Assembly (NCBI GenBank): GCA_030705745.1
Contig: JAUZPT010000140.1
Location: 1-7,423 of the forward strand
DNA: 7,423 nt
Source of the DNA: Bacillota bacterium
GTDB lineage: Bacteria; Bacillota; Bacilli; Bacillales; Cytobacillaceae
Reading direction: 5' to 3'
A program made the position numbers and the translations under genes. This document shows, piece after piece, positions 1-5,560 of this stretch. The notes under the pieces were generated by a model, which had not been told where the DNA came from, ran no database searches, and worked only from the letters and a program-made list of their open reading frames with translations. Each line of letters starts with the position of its first letter. Within the stretch, counting starts at the first letter, position 1.

Positions 1-53
1 AAGGCGCTGAGGAGGCTTCCCGCGGAAAGCGAGTGACCGGAGCGGAAATCAAC
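1..53. repeat. Partial dispersed intergenic repeat of Bacillaceae type, cut by the window edge
   Basis: This GC-rich stretch stands out from its AT-rich surroundings. It contains the signature words CCGCGGAAAGCGAGTG and GGAGCGGAAATCAAC, which I recognise from a family of short non-coding repeats found many times between genes in Bacillaceae. Read on the minus strand it starts GTTGATTTCCGCTCC, runs through CACTCGCTTTCCGCGGG and continues out of the window. No coding function is visible. The family assignment is from memory, not from a search. The right border near base 53 is an estimate based on the change in base composition. Confidence 0.6.
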
Positions 54-101
54 AGGACCATTTGCTGGTACCATCAATAATTTAGATATTAAGATTTTGA
101 C

Positions 102-136
102 AAAAAAAAATTGCCGAGAAAATACCTTCTCGACAA
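102..136 (-). terminator. Intrinsic terminator ending the ymfI-ymfJ unit
   Basis: On the minus strand an inverted repeat pairs 127-132 (plus TTCTCG) with 115-120 (CGAGAA), extended past one mismatch by CAA 134-136 with TTG 111-113. The loop is six bases. Nine consecutive T residues (complement of 102-110) follow, the usual signature of Rho-independent termination. It lies about 30 bases after the ymfJ stop and closes the unit before the next repeat. Confidence 0.85.
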
Positions 137-140
137 TCTG

Positions 141-167
141 AAAAGAGAGGATACCCTCTCTTTTTTT
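141..167. terminator. Perfect 10-bp hairpin starting at the ymfJ stop codon, possibly bidirectional
   Basis: AAAAGAGAGG (141-150) and CCTCTCTTTT (155-164) pair perfectly around the four-base loop ATAC. The plus-strand side is followed by T residues through 167, so it would work well as a terminator for transcription coming from the left. On the minus strand it ends in only four T residues and would act as the first of two tandem hairpins after ymfJ. Bases 166-168 are also the ymfJ stop codon. Confidence 0.65.
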
Positions 168-423
168 AACGTGTACCATTATTCGAAACAAGTTTGACCA
201 TTACATTTGCAATGGCATGCTGCTCATCTTTATCAGCAACTGACCATAAATCAGTGAGAACTCTTTGCTGCTCATTTTTAGGATCTACTTCTTTAGAAAG
301 GTAGTCGCCAATCTGGTAAGCTAGATCCCCAACAGCTTCCTGGTTCATGCCCGAATTTTGCGCATTGTGTAATCGATCCGCGAGAAAATCTTCCCATTGC
401 TTCCAATTTTCTAAAACAGACAT
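166..423 (-). CDS. ymfJ: YmfJ, DUF3243 family small protein
   Basis: An 85-residue soluble protein, the same length as B. subtilis YmfJ and typical of the DUF3243 family. No catalytic motif, signal peptide or membrane segment is visible. The chain is mostly helical-looking, hydrophilic and rich in acidic and amide residues, starting MSVLENWKQWEDFLADRL and ending in a flexible SNNGTR tail. The ATG at 423 is chosen because a near-perfect AAAGGAGGA site (431-439) lies seven bases upstream; the frame stays open to 486, but those 21 extra codons would include that site. The gene follows ymfI by about 90 bases, and a plausible promoter sits in that gap. Tandem hairpins follow at once, so it is the last gene of its unit. 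The molecular function is unknown; its constant position beside ymfI in bacilli suggests a link to the same process, but that is only inference. Confidence 0.9.
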   Translation of the reverse strand: MSVLENWKQWEDFLADRLHNAQNSGMNQEAVGDLAYQIGDYLSKEVDPKNEQQRVLTDLWSVADKDEQHAIANVMVKLVSNNGTR

Positions 424-430
424 ATTTTCA

Positions 431-439
431 TCCTCCTTT
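431..439 (-). promoter_or_regulatory. Ribosome binding site of ymfJ
   Basis: The minus strand reads AAAGGAGGA, close to the full anti-Shine-Dalgarno match, seven bases before the ATG at 423. It decides the start against longer in-frame readings that begin further upstream. Confidence 0.85.
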
Positions 440-462
440 AAAGTAATACAATAGTATTTTGC

Positions 463-490
463 TTTATATGGGCTGAAAATATTCATTCAA
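463..490 (-). promoter_or_regulatory. Candidate sigma-A-type promoter for ymfJ
   Basis: On the minus strand TTGAAT (485-490, four of six matches to the -35 consensus) and TATAAA (463-468, five of six to the -10 consensus) are separated by 16 bases. Transcription would start near 456, giving a leader of about 33 bases that holds the strong ribosome binding site. The gap between ymfI and ymfJ has no terminator, so this would add to read-through rather than replace it. It is judged by consensus only. Confidence 0.4.
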
Positions 491-514
491 ACGACGGCAA
501 TAATTTCTCATTTA

Positions 515-1237
515 TTATGTATACCATCCACCATTGATGGCTATAATCTGTCCGGTTATATAGGAAGATTTATTTGAAAGTAAAAATGAAACTCCATTTG
601 CAATTTCGATCGGTTCGGCCAATCTCCCCATCGGAATCTCTTCTTTCAGCATATCGATCTCATTTTCGTTGAAATCTTTCATCATAGGTGTATTGACTGC
701 ACCAGGAGCGATCGCATTAACGCGGACACCATTCAGAGCTACTTCTTTGCTTAATGCTTTGACAAAAGAAATTTGGGCGCCCTTTGCAGCTGAATATGCC
801 ACTTCGCATGCACCCCCTGTCTGGCCCCATATTGATGAAATCAATACAATGTTTCCAGATTTTTTTCCAATCATTGCAGGAAGTAATTCTTTCGTAAGAA
901 GCATTGGAGTGGTGACATGAAGTCTAATTAATTTTTCGAGTTCTTCCGCTGCCAAATCAGTAAAGAGTCCGTAATGGCTTGAACCACTGCAATGAATGAT
1001 TGCATCGAGAGAAAAAATCGCACGCTTCAGTTCTTCCACACCCACTGATTGGGAAAGATCGGCTTTCACTGGCATATATTCACCGCCATACTCCTGGAGT
1101 TCCTCCAAAAGCTGCACGATGGACTCGTAATTTTCATGATAATGCAAATATAAAAAATATCCTTCTTTTGCAAGGTTTCTGGCAACCGCTCTTCCAATTC
1201 CTCCGCTTGCACCTGTTATTAATGCATATTTTTCCAC
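515..1237 (-). CDS. ymfI: YmfI, SDR-family elongation factor P 5-aminopentanone reductase
   Basis: A 240-residue short-chain dehydrogenase/reductase closely resembling B. subtilis YmfI (about 242 residues). The Rossmann glycine motif TGASGGIG is at 8-15, the catalytic Tyr/Lys pair is Y148-SAA-K152, the likely catalytic Ser is S135 in the SSIW segment, APGAV is at 177-181, and the family's C-terminal SSYITGQIIAINGGW segment is present. The usual NNAG is HCSG (82-85), and the Asn of the classical tetrad is replaced by H107 in LHV, as I recall also in B. subtilis. In B. subtilis this cytosolic NAD(P)H enzyme reduces 5-aminopentanone on a lysine of EF-P to 5-aminopentanol, the last step of the modification. 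The start is GTG at 1237, placed by its binding site and by the N-terminus of homologues; GTG at 1246 is the alternative. A terminator and a dispersed repeat cut it off from ymfH upstream, and ymfJ follows it. Confidence 0.92.
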   Translation of the reverse strand: MEKYALITGASGGIGRAVARNLAKEGYFLYLHYHENYESIVQLLEELQEYGGEYMPVKADLSQSVGVEELKRAIFSLDAIIHCSGSSHYGLFTDLAAEELEKLIRLHVTTPMLLTKELLPAMIGKKSGNIVLISSIWGQTGGACEVAYSAAKGAQISFVKALSKEVALNGVRVNAIAPGAVNTPMMKDFNENEIDMLKEEIPMGRLAEPIEIANGVSFLLSNKSSYITGQIIAINGGWYT

Positions 1238-1240
1238 GTT

Positions 1241-1250
1241 TATCACTCTT
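1241..1250 (-). promoter_or_regulatory. Ribosome binding site that sets the GTG start of ymfI
   Basis: The minus strand reads AAGAGTGATA, a variant of the full AAAGGAGGTGAT site that lacks two G residues. Its AGAG core is eight bases before the GTG at 1237. It is weaker than the sites of ymfJ and ymfF, and a GTG start also tends to lower translation. The next GTG upstream (1246) falls inside this site, so it is less likely to be used. Confidence 0.6.
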
Positions 1251-1290
1251 TCTCTATAACCTATCCTTATTTTACAAGATAGGCAGAGAG

Positions 1291-1314
1291 AAAAAAAGCG
1301 CCGCAAGCGGCGCT
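1291..1314 (-). terminator. Strong intrinsic terminator between ymfH and ymfI
   Basis: AGCGCCG (1297-1303) and CGGCGCT (1308-1314) pair perfectly around a four-base loop. On the minus strand the stem runs straight into seven T residues (complement of 1291-1297). It lies downstream of the dispersed repeat and about 54 bases before the ymfI start, so it should end most transcripts arriving from ymfF-ymfH. The plus-strand side has no T run, so it acts in the minus direction. Confidence 0.9.
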
Positions 1315-1352
1315 TCTCTATAAGATCAGAATTTCTATTTTGAAAGTGGTTA

Positions 1353-1534
1353 ACTGTCTAGCTTCAGCGCCTAGCCCCTCGGGGTCATAAGTCAAATCAC
1401 TTCAGAAATCAGGATTTCCTGAGTGATTCGTCTTATGCCTGTCGGAGGGCCACAGGATGTGGGTCAGAACGGCGTTGCCACAGGAAGTGGCGGTTTTAGT
1501 CGTTCTTCCTTCATACAAGGCGCTTCCGCTTTTC
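1353..1534. repeat. Hairpin-rich dispersed intergenic repeat of Bacillaceae type
   Basis: A non-coding GC-rich block I recognise from memory as a common intergenic repeat of Bacillaceae, opening CTGTCTAGCTTCAGCGCC and closing AAGGCGCTTCCGCTTTTC. It folds in modules. The outer arms AGCGCC (1366-1371) and GGCGCT (1519-1524) pair. CATAAG (1386-1391) pairs with CTTATG (1432-1437) and encloses an imperfect stem of AATCACT with AGTGATT. A second part holds the perfect hairpin GCCAC-AGGAA-GTGGC (1477-1491) inside AGAACG/CGTTCT (1466-1471, 1501-1506), preceded by the similar hairpin CCAC-AGGAT-GTGG (1450-1462). It ends within a base of the ymfH stop codon. No open reading frame of interest, transposase or target-site duplication was seen, so a mechanism of spread cannot be stated. 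Confidence 0.75.
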
Positions 1535-2824
1535 TTATTTATTGGGTATAACCTGACAAACGGAAAAACGGTCTTCTGATATTACTTCTTTCGCAAGATT
1601 TGCGATGTCATTCAAGGTGATTTGTTCCAGCGTAGGAACGACATCGAATAATTTCATGTCATTGAAGGCGTAACGAGTGAACTGATTGGCAATATACTCA
1701 GGTGAATTAACAGCCCTTAGGAAGGAACCAATTTTTTTCTTAATGGCTCTTTCAAGCTGTTCTTCTGTAAAAGCTGAGCCTGATTTGGCTGTCATAAGCA
1801 TTTCTTGCAATGTTTCGGCAAGCTTATCAGGTTCACGGGTATCCCCACCTACCATGGCGAAACCAAATCCTTGTTCCTGGGTATAATCATAAGAGAAAGT
1901 TTCATCAATTAAACCCTCACCATATAATTTCTCATAATTCACGGAGCTTTTTCCAAATAGCAAATCAAGAAACACATTCATCGTCAACTCATTTTTCAAA
2001 AGCTCTGTTCCGCTTTGGTCGACATGCAAGGCTTTTATCCCCAGTAAAGTTTTTGAGGTTTGCACGTTCATTTTTAAGACTTGTTTTTTTACAGCTGCAC
2101 TCTCTGGTTCTTCTTCAAATTTCCTTTTGATTTCAGGCTGGTCACTGTATTCCTTTTTCGCCTGGTTTTCCCTCACCAAATCCATAATGGCTTTTGGATC
2201 CACCGGACCGACGATGAAAAGGAGCATATTGCTCGGGTGATAAAACGTATGATAGCATTCATACAGCCAATCCTTTGTAATATGCGAAATGGATTCGATT
2301 GTGCCGGCAATATCTATTTTCACTGGATGGTTTTTATACAAATTTTGGATCAGACCGAAATACAAACGCCAATCAGGATTGTCATCGTACATCGTAATTT
2401 CCTGTCCGATGATGCCTTTCTCCTTTTCCACAGTCTTTTCTGTAAAATAAGGATCCTGAACGAAATCGATCAGCGTTTCAAGGTTTTTTTCGACGCTGGA
2501 AGTGCTCGAAAATAAATACGCAGTTCGCGTAAAGGAAGTGAATGCATTGGCCGATGCTCCTTGGCGGCTGAATTGCTGAAAAACATCTCCGTCCTCCTTT
2601 TCGAACAGCTTATGCTCAAGAAAATGTGCGATGCCATCTGGAACTTTGACAAATTCTTCTTTACCTAACGGAACAAAAGTATTGTCGACAGACCCGTATT
2701 TGGTTGTGAAGGTGGCGTATGTTTTATTGAATCCTTTTTTTGGTAAAATATACACATGCAGCCCGTTCGACATTTTTTCAAAATAAAGCTCCTCTTGAAG
2801 CTGTTCAAACATTAAATTCTCCAT
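1535..2824 (-). CDS. ymfH: YmfH, M16 peptidase-family protein with intact zinc motif
   Basis: A 429-residue cytosolic-looking protein of the pitrilysin/insulinase (M16) family, the same length class as B. subtilis YmfH (about 428). The inverted zinc motif HxxEH is present as H67-F-L-E70-H71, and the third metal ligand is probably E142 in EKGIIGQEI, followed by MYDDNPDW. The N-terminal M16 domain covers roughly residues 15-210 and the C-terminal domain 245-429. The C-terminal domain lacks the Arg of the Arg/Tyr pair used by active M16 peptidases (position held by L305; Y312 may be the Tyr). There is no signal peptide. The ATG at 2824 shares one base with the ymfF stop (TAATG), and a GGAGG lies ten bases upstream inside ymfF, so the two are translationally coupled. 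In B. subtilis ymfH is genetically linked to 5-aminopentanol modification of EF-P; its substrate is not known to me. Confidence 0.93.
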   Translation of the reverse strand: MENLMFEQLQEELYFEKMSNGLHVYILPKKGFNKTYATFTTKYGSVDNTFVPLGKEEFVKVPDGIAHFLEHKLFEKEDGDVFQQFSRQGASANAFTSFTRTAYLFSSTSSVEKNLETLIDFVQDPYFTEKTVEKEKGIIGQEITMYDDNPDWRLYFGLIQNLYKNHPVKIDIAGTIESISHITKDWLYECYHTFYHPSNMLLFIVGPVDPKAIMDLVRENQAKKEYSDQPEIKRKFEEEPESAAVKKQVLKMNVQTSKTLLGIKALHVDQSGTELLKNELTMNVFLDLLFGKSSVNYEKLYGEGLIDETFSYDYTQEQGFGFAMVGGDTREPDKLAETLQEMLMTAKSGSAFTEEQLERAIKKKIGSFLRAVNSPEYIANQFTRYAFNDMKLFDVVPTLEQITLNDIANLAKEVISEDRFSVCQVIPNK

Positions 2825-4104
2825 TACTTCACCGCCTCCGTTCCTGTTAGGAAATAAATCGTATCGAGGTCGATCTTTTTTGCAACTTCAATGATTTCTT
2901 CTTTTGTCGCTTTTTGCATTCCGTTAAGCCAATTATCAAATTTAATATCATGGCCGGACACAACATTATGGTAAAGAACCTCGACCATTCCTCTGGCGGT
3001 ATCGATCGTTTCAAGCATTTGATTCTGAATAACCGCTTTTGTTTGCTCTAATTCATTATCGGTAAAGTCGCCATTTTTCATGGCTTCCATCTGCTCATTG
3101 ATGATCCTCACTGCCTGATCAAAGTTTTTCAGATCAATTCCAGACATGACCATCATCAGCCCTTTATGGCTTTCAAGCCGGCTGGCAGCATAATAAGCAA
3201 GACTCGCTTTTTCCCGAACATTGATAAATAATTTCGAATGTGAGAAGCCCCCAAAAATACCGTTAAATACTTGTAGAGCATTGTAATCCGAATCGCCATA
3301 AACGATATGTGTTCTGTATCCAATATTTAATTTTCCTTGTTTGACATCTTGCGTTTCCTTTATATTCTTCACTTCTCTGTTATTATCTACATTGGCAATC
3401 TCTATGTTTTTCACACTCCGAGATTCGAAATGAAGGAGTTCTGAGGCGAATTCCTGAACTTCTGCTTCCTTTACATCACCAACTACATACAAGTCCATTT
3501 CATCTTCAGAAAATGCCTTCAAGAAATAATCGTACAAATTTTCGGGAGTAATTGGATCAACATCCTCAAGCACCCCGTTTACCTCTAATGCGTAATTCTC
3601 ACCTTTACACATTTCTTCCACTAACCGCATATTGGAATAGCGCATTTTATCATCGAAAACCGATTGGATTCTCTGCTTTAACGTCCGCTTCTCTTTTTCG
3701 ACGGTTTCACGGTCAAATGCATTATTATTGATATGGGGATTTGTTAAAATTTCGCTCATCAATTCAAATGCTTTTTTAAGGAGCGGAGTCTGGTCGCTAA
3801 GGAATTTTTCGTTTGCCACTTCAATTGAAAAACTAATTACTTGATATTCCCCTTTTTTTGCTAAGTCCACATACAAAGTTGCGCCATATAATTCGTCTAA
3901 ATAAGATCTAAGAGAAGCCATGGTTGGATATTTATTTGAACTGCTCTGGAGAACATGTGGCAATAACGCTCTCTTTGTTACATCTCCCTTTGAAAGTGGA
4001 GCTTTCATTTTCCACACGATTGTATTCGTTTTGTATTTGTCAGTTTCAATTAGATGCAATTTGTAACCTTGCATTTCAATTACTTTTTCTGCCATTGATT
4101 CCAT
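2824..4104 (-). CDS. ymfF: YmfF, M16 peptidase-family partner lacking the zinc site
   Basis: A 426-residue M16-family protein matching B. subtilis YmfF in length and order. Where YmfH has H-F-L-E-H, this protein reads H50-V-L-Q53-S54, and the third ligand position is R145 (KEKRTLKQRI), so it should not bind catalytic zinc. Its C-terminal domain has the other half of an M16 active site: R297 and Y304 in the segment NVREKASLAYYA, the Arg/Tyr pair that anchors substrate. This matches two-subunit M16 enzymes, with YmfH supplying the metal. There is no signal peptide or membrane segment. The start at 4104 follows GAAGGAGG (4111-4118) by six bases; ATG at 4095 is a second possibility. It is the first gene after a promoter at 4174-4203. 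In B. subtilis ymfF is linked genetically to EF-P modification. Pairing with YmfH is inferred, though the overlapping stop and start support equal synthesis. Confidence 0.93.
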   Translation of the reverse strand: MESMAEKVIEMQGYKLHLIETDKYKTNTIVWKMKAPLSKGDVTKRALLPHVLQSSSNKYPTMASLRSYLDELYGATLYVDLAKKGEYQVISFSIEVANEKFLSDQTPLLKKAFELMSEILTNPHINNNAFDRETVEKEKRTLKQRIQSVFDDKMRYSNMRLVEEMCKGENYALEVNGVLEDVDPITPENLYDYFLKAFSEDEMDLYVVGDVKEAEVQEFASELLHFESRSVKNIEIANVDNNREVKNIKETQDVKQGKLNIGYRTHIVYGDSDYNALQVFNGIFGGFSHSKLFINVREKASLAYYAASRLESHKGLMMVMSGIDLKNFDQAVRIINEQMEAMKNGDFTDNELEQTKAVIQNQMLETIDTARGMVEVLYHNVVSGHDIKFDNWLNGMQKATKEEIIEVAKKIDLDTIYFLTGTEAVK

Positions 4105-4173
4105 GCGGCGCCTCCTTCAACTTTAAAAACAGAAATTACTCTGTTACGGTTATTTTCTATCTTTTCCATTGTA

Positions 4174-4203
4174 ATTAAACCTATTCTTACTATAATTTGT
4201 CAG
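4174..4203 (-). promoter_or_regulatory. Sigma-A-type promoter for ymfF-ymfH
   Basis: On the minus strand CTGACA (4198-4203) and TTTAAT (4174-4179) each match the consensus at five of six positions, with an 18-base spacer. Transcription would begin near 4167, leaving a leader of about 60 bases before ymfF. An overlapping second candidate upstream pairs TTGTAA (4213-4218) with TATAGT (4189-4194), also 18 bases apart. The site lies between the hairpin after the cyclase gene and ymfF, where a new promoter is expected. Confidence 0.6.
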
Positions 4204-4248
4204 GCATGGACATTACAAATTTAAAATCTATTCCTCAGGAGAATTTTA

Positions 4249-4279
4249 AAAGCTTCGGCCAATTGGCGGCCGAAGCTTT
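4249..4279 (-). terminator. Hairpin terminator directly after the diguanylate cyclase gene
   Basis: AAAGCTTCGGCC (4249-4260) and GGCCGAAGCTTT (4268-4279) form a perfect 12-bp stem with a seven-base loop. The stem begins one base after the stop codon. On the minus strand it is followed by only about four T residues (partly from the stem) and then AAAA, so the T tract is short and termination may be incomplete. The plus-strand side is no better. It may also protect the mRNA 3' end. Confidence 0.6.
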
Positions 4280-4280
4280 C

Positions 4281-5366
4281 CTAAATATATGCACGTTGAG
4301 GCACGTTTTGCCTTTCATTAATCAACAGAGTACCATCCTCAAAATATGTACGCATTTTCCCACTAGCCTTCGCCTTATACAAAAGCGAGTCGGCAGCTGA
4401 TAATAACTCGTCTGCAGTTTGGCCCGGCTTGAACAATGCAACGCCAAAGCTCATAGTCGCAGTCCATTTTTCAACGGTGAATAACTTATCATTCATATAT
4501 TTATAAATGTCGCGGATAAAATCATGTGCTGTTTGTTCTGTAGCGGAAGGTATCAGGAAAGCGAACTCTTCGCCCCCATACCTAAATGCCAGGCCATTAT
4601 AGTGATCCGACAATTCACAAAAAACCTTGCCGAGCACTCGAAGAACCTCGTCACCTACCAGGTGTCCGTACTTATCATTTATCTGCTTAAACGAATCGAT
4701 ATCACCCATAACAAAATAAAATGGAGTGTCGTCCGTGGTAAGCTTGCGCAAATGCTCCTGAAAATGCCGATGGTTATATAACCCCGTTAAATAATCGGTC
4801 ACGAGCAGCTCATGATAAATCTCATTCATTTTAATATGTTTGCGTTCTCTTAATACAATTAAAGAACCAAATAATCCGATAACCCAAATAAAAACAATAT
4901 TCATCAGAAAAACGATCCACAGCTTTTCAGTTACATTATTTTCTTTCAAAAAAATAAGTGAATAACCTAAACTTGTAAAAAAAGAAGCGAGGAACGCCCC
5001 ACGCGTTCTCCAGTAAATTGTCGCATGCATGACAAGGAGGAAGGAAATCGGATAAAGGGTACTTTGTATACCTCCAGTTAAAAGAAGAAGCCACATTAAC
5101 GCAATATAATCAAATAAAATGCCGAATTTGATCAAAGTTCCAAAATGTCGATGGCTGCTGTCCATCCGTTTAAAAATAAAATGCGAAAGTGCCATATAAA
5201 CAAATCCAAAAATAAAAAGCGTCGTAAATGTGTGATGTTCATAGCCAAGGATTTTATCAATCGGTGGGTAATAAAATAACAGGGCAGAAATTAGCAAAAA
5301 AATCCAGCGAACATAAGAAAAGGTCTTTTCTGTTTCATAATCATTTAAATATAATGATAACCGCAT
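4281..5366 (-). CDS. Membrane-bound diguanylate cyclase (GGDEF domain)
   Basis: A protein of 361 residues from the ATG at 5366 (GTG at 5369 adds one; the numbers here count from that GTG). The first half has six hydrophobic membrane segments near 20-36, 48-66, 79-98, 104-120, 123-141 and 151-173, with no recognised extracellular ligand domain. A short linker leads to a GGDEF domain from about 186: DYLTGLYNHR (192-201), metal ligand D223 in MGDIDSF, N231-D232, and an intact GGEEF (265-269) preceded by RY. It should make cyclic di-GMP from two GTP at the inner membrane face. The inhibitory I-site expected at 256-259 reads HYNG instead of RxxD, so feedback by product binding there is unlikely. 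AAGAGGG (5374-5380) lies seven bases before the ATG. Terminators on both sides mark it as a single-gene unit. Its overall design recalls six-helix Bacillus cyclases such as DgcK, but I cannot establish orthology. Confidence 0.92.
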   Translation of the reverse strand: MRLSLYLNDYETEKTFSYVRWIFLLISALLFYYPPIDKILGYEHHTFTTLFIFGFVYMALSHFIFKRMDSSHRHFGTLIKFGILFDYIALMWLLLLTGGIQSTLYPISFLLVMHATIYWRTRGAFLASFFTSLGYSLIFLKENNVTEKLWIVFLMNIVFIWVIGLFGSLIVLRERKHIKMNEIYHELLVTDYLTGLYNHRHFQEHLRKLTTDDTPFYFVMGDIDSFKQINDKYGHLVGDEVLRVLGKVFCELSDHYNGLAFRYGGEEFAFLIPSATEQTAHDFIRDIYKYMNDKLFTVEKWTATMSFGVALFKPGQTADELLSAADSLLYKAKASGKMRTYFEDGTLLINERQNVPQRAYI

Positions 5367-5502
5367 CACTAAACCCTCTTATAATAAATTTAAATAATTC
5401 TTAATTTAACAATTTTTTCCCTCTTCTATACCTTAGCATGAATACAAAGAAATAGACAAGTATCCTTTTTAAATATGATAGTATCTTCCCTTTTAATATA
5501 AT

Positions 5503-5529
5503 AAAAAGTCCCGGCATAATCGCCGAGAC
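5503..5529 (-). terminator. Intrinsic terminator of the nup operon
   Basis: GTCCCGGC (5508-5515) pairs with GCCGAGAC (5522-5529) over eight base pairs, one of them a G-U wobble on the minus strand, around a six-base loop. The minus strand continues with five T residues and then ATTATATT. It separates the importer genes from the cyclase gene, which starts about 135 bases downstream. Confidence 0.85.
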
Positions 5530-5533
5530 GTGT

Positions 5534-5560
5534 AAAAAAGTTGGCATTTCTGCCCTTTTA
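5534..5560 (-). terminator. Small first hairpin after nupQ, possible auxiliary terminator
   Basis: On the minus strand GGCA-GAAA-TGCC (5543-5554) closes a GNRA-type tetraloop. AAAAG, which starts in the nupQ stop codon, can pair with CTTTT across a two-base AA bulge, and six T residues (complement of 5534-5539) follow. It is weaker than the hairpin just downstream, and the two form a tandem pair. Confidence 0.45.

Noticed and set aside
66..73. The TGGTACCA palindrome as an operator
   Set aside because: A single 8-base palindrome downstream of a terminator is expected by chance, and no second copy or nearby promoter supports it.
424..486. A longer ymfJ product starting at 486
   Set aside because: The extra codons cover the strong ribosome binding site and the candidate promoter, and the family length is 85 residues.
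1238..1306. A longer ymfI product starting near 1306
   Set aside because: The extra residues would be translated from the T-tract/terminator end and are absent from the homologue as I know it. The GTG at 1237 has a suitably spaced binding site.
1450..1491. Two CACAGGA-containing units as a small CRISPR or direct-repeat array
   Set aside because: There are only two short units, each a self-complementary hairpin inside a known-type dispersed repeat. There are no regular spacers and no cas genes.
4197..4400. A short plus-strand open frame across the cyclase terminator
   Set aside because: It passes through the 12-bp hairpin and the antisense of the cyclase end, with no ribosome binding site or protein-like features. 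The other plus-strand frames in the window are likewise antisense shadows of ymfI, ymfH, ymfF and the permease genes.
5367..5502. A promoter for the cyclase gene in its AT-rich leader
   Set aside because: Several -10-like words occur (for example TATCAT as the complement of 5475-5480), but none has a good -35 at 16-18 bases. A promoter is expected here, but I cannot place it.
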